Shown here piece after piece: positions 38,744-47,628 of a DNA stretch of 64,000 nucleotides. The stretch is taken from contig NZ_JNZA01000002.1 in assembly GCF_000717345.1 (NCBI RefSeq), forward strand, positions 186,001 through 250,000, written 5' to 3'. The translations under genes and the position numbers were made by a program. The notes under the pieces are model-generated. The model ran no database searches, had not been told where the DNA came from, and saw nothing but the letters and a program-made list of their open reading frames with translations. Source of the stretch: Streptomyces lydicus (GTDB lineage Bacteria > Actinomycetota > Actinomycetes > Streptomycetales > Streptomycetaceae). How positions within the stretch are numbered: position 1 is the first letter of the stretch; each line of letters opens with the position of its first letter.

Positions 38744-40521
38744 TCGGCCTGGCGCCGCCGGAGCACGATCCGGACACCCCGCAGACCCTCACCACCCTCC
38801 CGGTCGGCTCACCGGCGACCGTCCGCCGCTATGTCGCCGGCCTGATCCGACGCCACCGGGGCGAGTTCGCGGTACTGATCGCGGTGAACGCCGCCGCGGT
38901 CCTCGCCTCCATGGCCGGCCCCTACCTGCTCGGCGGGGTCGTGGAGAAGCTCGCCACGGGCTCTCGCGACGTCCAACTCGGCCGCACCCTCGTCCTGTTC
39001 ACCGTCGCCCTGGTCATCCAGACGGTATTCGTCCGGATGGTCCGGCTCCGCGGCGCGATGCTGGGCGAACGGATGCTGGCGGATCTGCGCGAGGACTTCC
39101 TCGTACGGTCCGTCGCGCTGCCGCCGGGCGTTCTGGAGCGGGCCGGCACCGGCGATCTGCTGTCCCGGATCACGACGGACATCGACCGGCTCTCCAGCGC
39201 GATGCGCGAGGCCGTACCGCAGCTGTCCATCGGTGTGGTGTGGGCCGCCCTGCTGCTCGGCGGGCTCACCGTCACCGCTCCCCCGCTCGCGTTGTCGGTG
39301 CTGATCGCGCTGCCCCTGCTGGTCCTCGGATGCCGCTGGTACTTCAAGCGGGCTCCGGGCGCCTACCGTTCGGAGGCCGCCGGATACGCCGCGGTCTCCG
39401 CCGTGCTCACCGAATCCGTCGACGCTGGCCGCACCGTCGAAGCGCACCGCCTGGGCCCGCGCCGCATCGCCCTCTCGGAACAGCGCATCCGCGCCTGGAC
39501 CCAGTGGGAGCGCTACACACTCTTCCTGCGGTCGGTCCTCTTCCCCGTCGTCGACCTGACGCATGTGGTGCTCCTGGGCGCCGTTCTGCTGCTCGGCGGC
39601 GCGTTCGTGATCCAAGGCTGGATCACCCCGGGCCAGTTGACGACGGGGGCGCTCCTCGCGCAGATGATGATCGAGCCGGTCGGCCTGATCCTGCGCTGGT
39701 ACGACGAGCTTCAGGTGGCCCAGGTCTCCATCGCCCGGCTCGTCGGCGTACGCGAGATCGAACCGGAGTCCACCGACGACGAACGGTCCCCCGAGGGACG
39801 CGATGTCCGTGCCGACGCGGTGACCTTCGGCTACCACGCCGACGTCGACGTACTGCGCGACATCTCGCTGCGGATCCGGCCCGGCAGCCGGCTGGCGCTG
39901 GTCGGACCGTCCGGCGCCGGCAAATCGACACTGGGCCGTCTGCTGGCCGGCATCTACGGCCCCCGCACGGGCACGGTCACCCTGGGCGGGGCCGAGCTCT
40001 CCGCCATGCCGGCCGAGCGGGTCCGGGAGCAGGTCGCGCTGGTCAACCAGGAGCACCACGTCTTCGTGGGCTCGCTCCGCGACAACCTCCAGCTCGCCCG
40101 TACGGACGCCGTCGATGCCGCGCTCTGGGCGGCGCTCACCGCGGTGGACGCGGACGGCTGGGCGCGGGCCCTGGACGACGGCCTGGACACCGAGGTCGGC
40201 TCGGGCGGCCACACCCTGACGCCGGCCCAGGCCCAGCAGATCGCCCTGGCCCGGCTGGTGCTCGCCGACCCCCACACCCTGGTGCTCGACGAGGCCACGT
40301 CCTTGCTCGACCCCCGGGCGGCCCGTCACCTGGAACGTTCCCTCGGAAGGGTGCTGGACGGCCGCACGGTCGTGGCCATCGCCCATCGCCTGCACACCGC
40401 CCACGACGCCGATGTGATCGCCGTCGTCGAGGACGGCCGCATCACCGAACTGGGCAGCCACGACGAACTGGTCACGGCAGACGGCGCATACGCGGCCCTC
40501 TGGAGGTCCTGGCACGGGTGA
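38740..40521 (+). CDS. ABC exporter subunit with intact Walker A and degenerate signature
   Basis: 593 residues. Exporter helices about 35-320. Nucleotide-binding domain: Walker A VGPSGAGKST (388-397), Q-loop VNQEHHVF, Walker B LVLDEATS (514-521), H-loop AHRLHT (His549). The signature reads TLTPAQAQQIALARL instead of LSGGQ. With the upstream partner it should form a heterodimer with one complete ATP site (this Walker A/B/H plus the partner's LSGGQ) and one dead site. Cargo unknown; no peptide or biosynthesis gene is next to it. Confidence 0.92.
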   Translation: MIGLAPPEHDPDTPQTLTTLPVGSPATVRRYVAGLIRRHRGEFAVLIAVNAAAVLASMAGPYLLGGVVEKLATGSRDVQLGRTLVLFTVALVIQTVFVRMVRLRGAMLGERMLADLREDFLVRSVALPPGVLERAGTGDLLSRITTDIDRLSSAMREAVPQLSIGVVWAALLLGGLTVTAPPLALSVLIALPLLVLGCRWYFKRAPGAYRSEAAGYAAVSAVLTESVDAGRTVEAHRLGPRRIALSEQRIRAWTQWERYTLFLRSVLFPVVDLTHVVLLGAVLLLGGAFVIQGWITPGQLTTGALLAQMMIEPVGLILRWYDELQVAQVSIARLVGVREIEPESTDDERSPEGRDVRADAVTFGYHADVDVLRDISLRIRPGSRLALVGPSGAGKSTLGRLLAGIYGPRTGTVTLGGAELSAMPAERVREQVALVNQEHHVFVGSLRDNLQLARTDAVDAALWAALTAVDADGWARALDDGLDTEVGSGGHTLTPAQAQQIALARLVLADPHTLVLDEATSLLDPRAARHLERSLGRVLDGRTVVAIAHRLHTAHDADVIAVVEDGRITELGSHDELVTADGAYAALWRSWHG

Positions 40522-40534
40522 CACCGCACGGGTT

Positions 40535-40614
40535 ACATCGCATAGGTGACATCGCATAGGTGACACCTGTGGCACCCGTGACACCTGTGGCACCTGTGGC
40601 ACCTGTGGCACCTG
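40535..40614. repeat. Short tandem repeats after the ABC exporter operon
   Basis: Two copies of a 14-base unit ACATCGCATAGGTG (40535-40548, 40549-40562), running into six 9-base units of the form TG(A/G)CACC(T/C)G (40561-40614), two of them the A variant TGACACCTG, three TGGCACCTG and one TGGCACCCG. The array starts right behind the stop codon and its last units form the left arm of the terminator. Confidence 0.85.
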
Positions 40615-40630
40615 TGACGGGGTGCCACAG
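40603..40630. terminator. Terminator formed by the last tandem repeat units
   Basis: 10-bp perfect stem CTGTGGCACC/GGTGCCACAG (40603-40612, 40621-40630), 8-base loop. It ends the ABC operon and faces the convergent YdjM-like gene. Confidence 0.75.
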
Positions 40631-40649
40631 GGCGGCCGGTGACCAGGGG

Positions 40650-41441
40650 TCAGAGATAGCCGAGCGCGCTGAGGCCGCCGATGCCGCCCGCCAGCATGAA
40701 CACCGGCATCAGCACCTTCAGTTCCACCCAGCTGCCGGCCTTGAACCGCATGCCCTTGGGCGGGCCGAGCGGGTACCAGCGTTTACGGCCTATCGGGATG
40801 GGCCACAGGATCGGGCACCCCGACACGGTCAGCGCGTCGCCGATGTCATGGACCAGCGCGCCGAGCACGATCGGCAGACCCAACCACAGGTACCGCTGGT
40901 CCGGCTCGGTGAACAGCCAGTGCGCGCCGTTGCCCGGCTGATCGAGGATGCCGGCCAGGATCCAGGCAGAGGCCGCACCCAGCAGCCACACCAGCACATC
41001 GCTGGAGACCCGTGCCGCCCGCCACAAGAGGCCCTCGATGGCGAGGACCATGTGCACGAAGAGGATCCCGAGCACCGCCCAACGGCCGCCCCGCATGGCC
41101 AGCAGCGCCATCCCGCCACCGACCAGCACGGCCCATACCCAGGTATGGGTGAGCGTGCGGTGCCCGCCCGAACGGTTCGAGTCGCCACGCATCTTCGTCG
41201 CCTTGTAGACCGCGTGCGAGATGTTGTCGACGACTTCGCACACCATCCGCGAAAGCGGCCCGAACGCCCGTGAAATCGTCGCGGACTTGTGGTCGAGGTC
41301 CGGGGCGAGCGCCGCTCCGGCACAGATCAAGGCACCACAGACGAGCACCGGCCAGGGCATCGGATGTCCTGCGGCAGCGGCCGCCGCGCCCACCCCCAGC
41401 CAGGCCGCCGCCCCGGACAGCGAGTGCGCCGGTCCCATCAT
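40650..41441 (-). CDS. YdjM/DUF457-type membrane metal-dependent hydrolase
   Basis: 263 residues from ATG 41441 (adjacent ATG 41438 possible); longer in-frame starts would read through low-complexity sequence. N-terminal 'MGPAHSLSGAAAWLGVG', then 'APDLDHKSATISRAFGPLSR' and 'SGGHRTLTHTW' give the His/Asp metal motifs of the YdjM family, with about six hydrophobic helices. In E. coli YdjM is an inner-membrane, LexA-regulated protein of unclear activity. Confidence 0.85.
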   Translation of the reverse strand: MMGPAHSLSGAAAWLGVGAAAAAAGHPMPWPVLVCGALICAGAALAPDLDHKSATISRAFGPLSRMVCEVVDNISHAVYKATKMRGDSNRSGGHRTLTHTWVWAVLVGGGMALLAMRGGRWAVLGILFVHMVLAIEGLLWRAARVSSDVLVWLLGAASAWILAGILDQPGNGAHWLFTEPDQRYLWLGLPIVLGALVHDIGDALTVSGCPILWPIPIGRKRWYPLGPPKGMRFKAGSWVELKVLMPVFMLAGGIGGLSALGYL

Positions 41442-41524
41442 GCTCGTTCCCACCCCTTGTTCATCTGTCTCGCGAAACTCTTCAGCTTCCGCCTCGTCCT
41501 GCCGAGCTGCTTGAGCCGCTTGAG

Positions 41525-41560
41525 CTGGTGCTTGTGCTGGTGCTTGTGCTGGTGCTCCGC
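41525..41560. repeat. Imperfect 12-base tandem repeat
   Basis: CTGGTGCTTGTG twice (41525-41536, 41537-41548) and a third diverged copy (41549-41560), upstream of the YdjM-like gene. No coding role seen. Confidence 0.6.
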
Positions 41561-41569
41561 AAGGTGCTG

Positions 41570-41737
41570 TTACCTCGTGCGCACGCCGCCGCGCTTCTGA
41601 CGCCCGGTCGGCGACACAGCGTAGCGCCCGATGATCTCCGCCCGAGGCGCGGGTGAGCACACCAGCCCCTGGTGGCGCAGGTTCCGCTTAACCCGTCGCA
41701 CGGCCCGTCCGATGGGTGCCGCCGCTCGCTCCGCCAT
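41570..41737 (-). CDS. Possible 55-residue basic small protein
   Basis: ATG 41737 with AGAGGGA about 5 bases upstream. The product is strongly basic (Arg/Lys-rich ends) with an 'HQGLVCSPAPRAEIIGRYAVSP' middle. Its length and ribosome site are acceptable but nothing identifies it. It could be a chance frame in G+C-rich sequence. Confidence 0.3.
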   Translation of the reverse strand: MAERAAAPIGRAVRRVKRNLRHQGLVCSPAPRAEIIGRYAVSPTGRQKRGGVRTR

Positions 41738-42184
41738 GCGTCCCTCTTCGCCTCGCCTCCTCCCGTCACCTCCTCGCCCGCCCCGAGGGGGTGATCTCTG
41801 ACACGTGACCGGTCGCCTCCACGCACCGTCGCGACCAGCGACGACGACGGTGTGTCCACAGTCGTGTGCGGAAGGTGAAGACATGGGGTGGATGCCTCCG
41901 CGAGTGCTGTGGTGGGTGACGGTCGCGGTGGGGTGCGGTGGGCCCTTGCCCGGCGCGGTTCGGCGGGGCGCGGGCCGGCGTCGGCATGGTGGGCCGCAAG
42001 CTCGGCGCATGAGGTTTATGCAGGTCAGGATGGGTTTGGGGTGGACTTCACGGGGTGCCGTGCAGCGAATGGCCGGGTGGGGGTGGGGGCGCGCCGGGGG
42101 GATCCGTGCGATGTTGATCTTCGGTGGTGATGCGTCCGGGCCGCCGGTTCCCTGATCCGGGCCGAAGGCAGGCAGTATGGGGGC
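41738..42184. other. Intergenic region upstream of the helicase
   Basis: No convincing gene. A 90-codon Trp/Gly/Arg-rich frame (41883-42155) has a GGAAGG site but non-typical composition. The helicase promoter should lie here. Confidence 0.4.
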
Positions 42185-44698
42185 GTGACCCTCATCGATC
42201 ATCTGCCGAACAACGCCGACCCCGATGCCCTCTTCGAAGCCTTTTCGGGCTGGGCCGAGCAGCAGGGCATCTCGCTCTACCCTGCCCAGGAGGAGGCGCT
42301 GATCGAGGTGGTCTCGGGAGCGAACGTCATCCTGTCCACCCCCACCGGCTCCGGTAAGAGCCTGGTGGCGGCCGGCGCGCACTTCACCGCTCTCGCCAAT
42401 GACCAGGTCACCTTCTACACCGCTCCGATCAAGGCGCTGGTGTCGGAGAAGTTCTTCGATCTGTGCAAGCTGTTCGGCACCGAGAACGTCGGCATGCTCA
42501 CCGGCGACGCGTCGGTCAACGCCGATGCGCCGGTCATCTGCTGTACCGCCGAGGTCCTTGCCTCGATAGCGCTGCGGGACGGCAAGGACGCCGACATCGG
42601 CCAGGTCGTGATGGACGAGTTCCATTTCTACGCCGAGCCGGACCGCGGCTGGGCCTGGCAGATTCCGCTGCTGGAACTGCCGCAGGCGCAGTTCGTGCTG
42701 ATGTCGGCGACGCTCGGTGACATGTCGCGCTTCGAGGAGGACCTGACCCGGCGGACGGGGAAGCCCACCTCGGTGGTGCGCTCGGCGACCCGGCCGGTGC
42801 CGCTGTCGTACGAGTACCGGACCACGGCGCTGACCGAGACGCTGACCGAGCTGCTGGAGACCCGGCAGTCTCCGGTCTACATCGTGCACTTCACCCAGGC
42901 CGCCGCCGTGGAGCGGGCGCAGGCGCTGATGAGCATCAATATGTGTACGCGTGCCGAGAAGGACGAGATCGCCGCGCTGATCGGGAACTTCCGGTTCACC
43001 ACGAAGTTCGGCAAGAACCTGTCGCGGTATGTCCGCCACGGCATCGGCGTGCACCACGCCGGCATGCTGCCGAAGTACCGCAGGCTGGTGGAGAAGCTGG
43101 CGCAGGCCGGCTTGCTGAAGGTGATCTGCGGTACGGACACGCTGGGCGTGGGGGTCAACGTTCCCATCCGCACGGTGTTGTTCACCGCGCTGACCAAGTA
43201 CGACGGAACGCGGGTGCGGACGCTGCGGGCCCGGGAGTTCCACCAGATCGCGGGCCGGGCCGGCCGGGCCGGCTTCGACACCGCTGGTTTTGTGGTCGCG
43301 CAGGCTCCTGAGCACGTCGTGGAGAACGAGAAGGCGCTCGCCAAGGCGGGTGACGATCCGAAGAAGCGCCGGAAGGTGGTGCGCAAGAAGGCGCCCGAGG
43401 GCTTCGTCAACTGGGGTGAGAACACCTTCGAGAAGCTGATCGCCTCCGACCCGGAGCCGCTGACCTCGCGTTTCCGGGTGACCCACGCGATGCTGCTGTC
43501 CGTAATCGCCCGGCCGGGCGACGCCTTCAAGGCGATGCGCAAGCTGCTCGAGGACAACCACGAACCGCGGAAGAACCAGCTTCGGCACATCCGCCGGGCC
43601 ATCGCGATCTACCGGTCGCTGCTGGACGGCGGGATCGTGGAGCGGCTGGCCGAGCCGGACGCCGAGGGCCGGATCGTCCGGCTGACGGTGGATCTTCAGC
43701 AGGACTTCGCGCTCAATCAGCCGCTGTCGACGTTCGCGCTGGCCGCGTTCGATCTGCTGGACCCCGAGTCGCCGTCCTATGCGCTGGACATGGTCTCGGT
43801 CGTGGAGTCCACGCTGGACGACCCCCGGCAGATCCTGGCGGCGCAGCAGAACAAGGCCCGGGGCGAGGCGGTGGCCCAGATGAAGGCCGACGGCGTCGAG
43901 TACGAAGACCGCATGGAACGGCTCATGGACGTCGAGTACCCCAAGCCGCTGGAGGAACTGCTCTTCCACGCCTACGGGCTGTACCGCAAGAGCCACCCCT
44001 GGGTCGGCGACCATCCGCTGTCGCCGAAGTCGGTCATCCGCGACATGTACGAACGCGCCATGACCTTCACGGAGTTCACGTCGTTCTACGAGCTGGCGCG
44101 CACCGAGGGCATCGTGCTGCGTTACCTGGCGAGTGCGTTCAAGGCGCTGGACCACACCGTGCCGGACGATCTGAAGTCCGAGGACTTCCAGGACATCATC
44201 GCCTGGCTGGGCGAGATGGTGCGGCAGGTGGACTCCAGTCTGCTGGACGAGTGGGAGCAGCTGGCCAACCCCGAGGTGGAGACGGCGGAGCAGGCGCAGG
44301 AGCGGGCCGATCAGGTGCGGCCGGTCACCGCCAATGCCCGGGCGTTCCGGGTGCTGGTGCGCAATGCGATGTTCCGGCGGGTGGAGCTGGCGGCGCTGGA
44401 CAAGGTCGGGGAACTCGGTGAGATGGATGCCGAGTCCGGCTGGGACGCGGATGCCTGGGGCGAGGCGATGGACGCCTACTGGGACGAGTACGAGGACCTG
44501 GGCACCGGCCCGGACGCGCGCGGCCCGAAGCTGCTGCAGATTCAGGAGGACCCCGAGCACGGACTGTGGAAGGTGCGGCAGACTTTCGCCGACCCGAACG
44601 GGGACCACGACTGGGGCATCTCGGCAGAGGTGGATCTCGCCGCTTCCGACGAGGAAGGGCGCGCGGTGCTGAGGGTCACGGATGTGGGGCAATTGTGA
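42185..44698 (+). CDS. Ski2-like DEAD/DEAH-box helicase (DUF3516)
   Basis: 837 residues from GTG 42185. Motif I STPTGSGKS (about 52-60), motif II DEFHFY, motif III SATL, motif VI HQIAGRAGRAGF. The C-terminal 450 residues match the actinobacterial DUF3516-type extension (alpha-helical, Glu-rich). Superfamily 2, probably an RNA or DNA helicase with a housekeeping role. Followed closely by tesB (52 bases). Confidence 0.9.
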   Translation: MTLIDHLPNNADPDALFEAFSGWAEQQGISLYPAQEEALIEVVSGANVILSTPTGSGKSLVAAGAHFTALANDQVTFYTAPIKALVSEKFFDLCKLFGTENVGMLTGDASVNADAPVICCTAEVLASIALRDGKDADIGQVVMDEFHFYAEPDRGWAWQIPLLELPQAQFVLMSATLGDMSRFEEDLTRRTGKPTSVVRSATRPVPLSYEYRTTALTETLTELLETRQSPVYIVHFTQAAAVERAQALMSINMCTRAEKDEIAALIGNFRFTTKFGKNLSRYVRHGIGVHHAGMLPKYRRLVEKLAQAGLLKVICGTDTLGVGVNVPIRTVLFTALTKYDGTRVRTLRAREFHQIAGRAGRAGFDTAGFVVAQAPEHVVENEKALAKAGDDPKKRRKVVRKKAPEGFVNWGENTFEKLIASDPEPLTSRFRVTHAMLLSVIARPGDAFKAMRKLLEDNHEPRKNQLRHIRRAIAIYRSLLDGGIVERLAEPDAEGRIVRLTVDLQQDFALNQPLSTFALAAFDLLDPESPSYALDMVSVVESTLDDPRQILAAQQNKARGEAVAQMKADGVEYEDRMERLMDVEYPKPLEELLFHAYGLYRKSHPWVGDHPLSPKSVIRDMYERAMTFTEFTSFYELARTEGIVLRYLASAFKALDHTVPDDLKSEDFQDIIAWLGEMVRQVDSSLLDEWEQLANPEVETAEQAQERADQVRPVTANARAFRVLVRNAMFRRVELAALDKVGELGEMDAESGWDADAWGEAMDAYWDEYEDLGTGPDARGPKLLQIQEDPEHGLWKVRQTFADPNGDHDWGISAEVDLAASDEEGRAVLRVTDVGQL

Positions 44699-44750
44699 GG
44701 CGACGGCTTCGCCCGAGGCCGTCGAGTGAAGCGACGGAGGTCCGGCGGTC

Positions 44751-45620
44751 ATGACGAGTCCTGCTGAGAAGCTGGTGGATCTGCTGGATCTGGAGCAGAT
44801 CGAGCAGAACATCTTCCGGGGCCGCAGTCCGCAGGAGAGTCTCCAGCGGGTCTTCGGCGGACAGGTCGCGGGGCAGGCGCTGGTGGCGGCCGGGCGGACC
44901 ACGGAAGGTGATCGCCCGGTCCACTCGCTCCATGCGTACTTCCTGCGGCCCGGCCGGCCCGGGGTGCCGATCGTGTATCTGGTCGAGCGGGTGCGTGACG
45001 GGCGTTCCTTCACGACGCGGCGGGTTGTCGCCGTCCAGGAGGGGCGCACGATTTTCAATCTGACCGCTTCCTTTCACAAGCCGGAGCCCGGCTTCGAGCA
45101 TCAGTTGCCGATGCGTCGGGAGGTGCCCGACCCGGAGGATCTGCCGAAGGTCACGGAGGAGATCCGCGAGCATCTGGGCGGGCTGCCCGAGGCGTTGGAG
45201 CGCATGGCGCGCAGGCAGCCCTTCGACATCCGGTATGTCGACCGGCTGCGCTGGACGCCGGAGGAGATCGAGGGTGCGGAGCCGCGCAGCGCGGTGTGGA
45301 TGCGCGCGGTGGGGCCGCTGGGCGACGATCCGCTGATCCACACCTGCGCGCTGACGTACGCCAGCGACATGACGCTGCTGGACGCCGTCCGCATCCCGGT
45401 CGAACCGCTCTGGGGGCCGCGTGGATTCGACATGGCCTCGCTGGACCACGCCATGTGGTTCCACCGGCCGTTCCGGGCGGACGAGTGGTTTCTGTACGAC
45501 CAGGAGTCGCCGATCGCCACCGGCGGCCGGGGGCTGGCCCGGGGCCGGATCTACGACCGTGAGGGCAGGCTGCTGGTCTCGGTCGTCCAGGAGGGCCTGT
45601 TCAGGAAGCTGGGTGGCTGA
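44751..45620 (+). CDS. tesB: Acyl-CoA thioesterase II
   Basis: 289 residues. Double hot-dog fold: 'RVFGGQVAGQALVAAGRT' and 'SLHAYFLRPGRPGVPIVYLVERVRDGRSFTTRRV' in the first half, 'GPRGFDMASLDHAMWFHRPFRADEWFLYDQESP' in the second, as in E. coli TesB (Asp/Gln/Thr active site). Hydrolyses acyl-CoA to free acid and CoA. The 3' end overlaps the convergent DUF6397-like gene by 70 bases. Confidence 0.93.
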   Translation: MTSPAEKLVDLLDLEQIEQNIFRGRSPQESLQRVFGGQVAGQALVAAGRTTEGDRPVHSLHAYFLRPGRPGVPIVYLVERVRDGRSFTTRRVVAVQEGRTIFNLTASFHKPEPGFEHQLPMRREVPDPEDLPKVTEEIREHLGGLPEALERMARRQPFDIRYVDRLRWTPEEIEGAEPRSAVWMRAVGPLGDDPLIHTCALTYASDMTLLDAVRIPVEPLWGPRGFDMASLDHAMWFHRPFRADEWFLYDQESPIATGGRGLARGRIYDREGRLLVSVVQEGLFRKLGG

Positions 45621-46447
45621 CCCGGGCGGCCGGCGGACGTGGCGGAGGCCGGTGGCCGCAGCCGTCCTGGTTCCTCCCTGCGGGCCCTTTCGAGGGCCCG
45701 TGCGAGGTTGACGCGGTACCACATCACCTCGTCGAACTCGTCGGCGGTCAGGACGCGTTCGAAGGATTCCCGGGCGGCCGGGGTGGCGGTGATCACCGTC
45801 GCGAGGGTGGGCCGGAGCCGGCGCAGCAGGGAGCGTTCCACCGGGTTCCCGGCCACCGAGGCCACTTCCTCGGGCGGGAGGACCGCGGCGAGCACCGCTG
45901 CGGCTTCCCAGGGGTCTTCGGTCTGCCCCATGAGCTGGGCGACCCTTCGACTGCGCCATTGGCGGGCCCGCCAGTCCTGGCCGCTGTCGAGCATCATCCG
46001 CATGGCGGTGGGGGTGTTGCCCCGCATCAGGCCGGGTTCGCGGTCGGCGAATTCGGTGACCTCGGCCGCGAGGTAGAGCCAGACCACCGCGCCGTAGCGG
46101 TTGACGTAGAACCGGACGGGGCCGAAGCAGCCGGCTCGGGTCAGCCGCAGGACGCGGCCGGGTCCGATGCCCATGAGCGCGGCGGCCTCGGTCGTACTGA
46201 CCGTGCGGATGCGCTCGCGGAGGGCGTCCGGGAACCTCGGCTCGGCCTGCAGCCGGGCGATTTCCTCCGCCGGCACCCGGCGCCGGCCGGGCACTTCGGT
46301 GCCGCCCGGCCGGCCGTCGGTGCCGGCCGGGGTCGTTCGCACTTCTCCGAGCTGGACGGCGAGCTCGAACTCGCCGCTCCGCAGCTCCAGTTCACGGGCC
46401 GCTCGCCCCGTCGCGAACGTCTGCCGTGCGTCGCACATCACTGTCAT
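45551..46447 (-). CDS. Putative DNA-binding protein, DUF6397-like
   Basis: 298 residues from ATG 46447 (GGGGGAA upstream). A 'VSTTEAAALMGIGPGRVLRLTRAGCFGPVRFYVNRYGAVVWLY' section has the look of an excisionase/MerR-like winged helix, followed by 'REPGLMRGNTPTAMRMMLDSGQDWRARQWRSRRVAQLM', a pattern I associate with the Streptomyces DUF6397 family. The C-terminal 30 residues are Pro/Ser-rich and overlap tesB. Function unknown. Confidence 0.7.
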   Translation of the reverse strand: MTVMCDARQTFATGRAARELELRSGEFELAVQLGEVRTTPAGTDGRPGGTEVPGRRRVPAEEIARLQAEPRFPDALRERIRTVSTTEAAALMGIGPGRVLRLTRAGCFGPVRFYVNRYGAVVWLYLAAEVTEFADREPGLMRGNTPTAMRMMLDSGQDWRARQWRSRRVAQLMGQTEDPWEAAAVLAAVLPPEEVASVAGNPVERSLLRRLRPTLATVITATPAARESFERVLTADEFDEVMWYRVNLARALERARREEPGRLRPPASATSAGRPGQPPSFLNRPSWTTETSSLPSRS

Positions 46448-46514
46448 GGTGGTTCCCCCGCCACTCGGTCGATCACTGACAGTGACGACTGTAGCGGGGG
46501 TCAATGACAGTGGG

Positions 46515-46934
46515 TCAACCCTTGCCTCCGACCTGTGGATAACTCTCCGGCTGCCGGGCCGCGACCGCGAGGTGCTCCCCCACGCGGTTGACCAACAGCG
46601 TCATTTCGTAGGCGATCTGCCCCATGTCGGCGTCGGCACCGGCCAGCACGCACAGACAGCTGCCGTCGCCCGCCGCGGTCACGAACAGCACCCCGTCGTC
46701 GAATTCGATCATGGTCTGGCGCACCCGCCCGACCCCGAAGTGGAGCGCCGATCCCTTGGCGAGGCTGTGCAGGCCCGAGGCGACGGCCGCGAGGTGTTCG
46801 GAGTCCTCCCGCCCCAGGTCTTCGCTCGCGCCGGTCACCAGCCCGTCGTTGGAGAGCACCAGCGCGTGCCGTACCTTCTCCACCCGTTTGGTCAGGTCGT
46901 CCAGCAGCCAGTCGAGTCCGCTGCTCAATGCCAT
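46515..46934 (-). CDS. Orphan roadblock/LC7 protein
   Basis: 139 residues from ATG 46934 (GGAGGAAG upstream). 'LDWLLDDLTKRVEKVRHALVLSNDGLVTG' parallels the CvnB N-terminus. It is separated from a CvnD-type GTPase gene (47629-48243, same strand) by a plus-strand PPOX gene, and no cvnA or cvnC lies nearby. It may regulate that GTPase, as MglB does MglA. Confidence 0.88.
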   Translation of the reverse strand: MALSSGLDWLLDDLTKRVEKVRHALVLSNDGLVTGASEDLGREDSEHLAAVASGLHSLAKGSALHFGVGRVRQTMIEFDDGVLFVTAAGDGSCLCVLAGADADMGQIAYEMTLLVNRVGEHLAVAARQPESYPQVGGKG

Positions 46935-47102
46935 TGCCGCTTCCTCCCCGTATCTCCGTCCGCACACCGGGCCGGACGGCAGTCCGCGGTCCGTCCGCCA
47001 GACCGCCGTGCCAGCCTGTCCCACCTCCGCCCTCTCGGCAAGCGGCCCCGCAGCACGGCGTGCCAGCGGCGCTCGTCGGTGCCGCGCGGAGAGGATGTCG
47101 GC

Positions 47103-47531
47103 ATGGCACACAAGATGACGAAGGACGAGTGGCAGAGGTTCCTTTCCGAGGGCACCCGTACCGGCAAGCTGGCGACCGTGCGTGCCGACGGCGGGCCGCA
47201 CGTCGCCCCGGTGTGGTTCCTCCTGGACGGGGACCAGCTGGTGTTCAACACCGGGGCGGAGACGGTCAAGGGCCGCAATCTGGCCCGCGACGGCAGGGTG
47301 GCGCTGTGCGTCGACGACGAGCGGCCGCCGTTCTCCTTCGTGGTGGTCCAGGGGACGGCGGAGATCAGCGACGATCTGCCGGAGGTGCGGCACTGGGCGA
47401 CGCGGATCGCCGCCCGCTACATGGGCGAGGACCGGGCGGAGGAGTACGGCGCCCGCAACGGCGTGCCGGGCGAGGTGGTGGTCCGGCTCACGATCGACAA
47501 GGCCGTCGCCGTCGCGGACCTCGCGGGGTAG
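47103..47531 (+). CDS. PPOX-class F420- or FMN-dependent oxidoreductase
   Basis: 142 residues, ATG 47103. Split-barrel fold: 'KLATVRADGGPHVAPVWFLLDGDQLVFNTG', 'KGRNLARDGRVALCVDDERPPFSFVVVQGTAEI'. Actinobacterial members often use F420H2. Substrate unknown. It lies between the orphan roadblock and GTPase genes, on the opposite strand. Confidence 0.88.
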   Translation: MAHKMTKDEWQRFLSEGTRTGKLATVRADGGPHVAPVWFLLDGDQLVFNTGAETVKGRNLARDGRVALCVDDERPPFSFVVVQGTAEISDDLPEVRHWATRIAARYMGEDRAEEYGARNGVPGEVVVRLTIDKAVAVADLAG

Positions 47532-47628
47532 CGGTGCGCGGCGCGGCCGTCCCGCGGCCGCGTCACGTCCGGCCGGCGCCGGGCCCCCTCCACGCCCACC
47601 GGGTCCGGCAGCCGGGCGTCGCCGGCGC

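Noticed and set aside
41883..42155. A 90-codon frame with a GGAAGG site before the helicase
   Set aside because: Very Trp/Gly/Arg-rich with irregular composition and no recognisable fold; left as intergenic.
41570..45058. A 1162-codon minus-strand frame opposite the helicase
   Set aside because: Antisense shadow of the helicase and tesB start; no family-like segments. Only a possible 55-codon gene at its end was kept, at low confidence.
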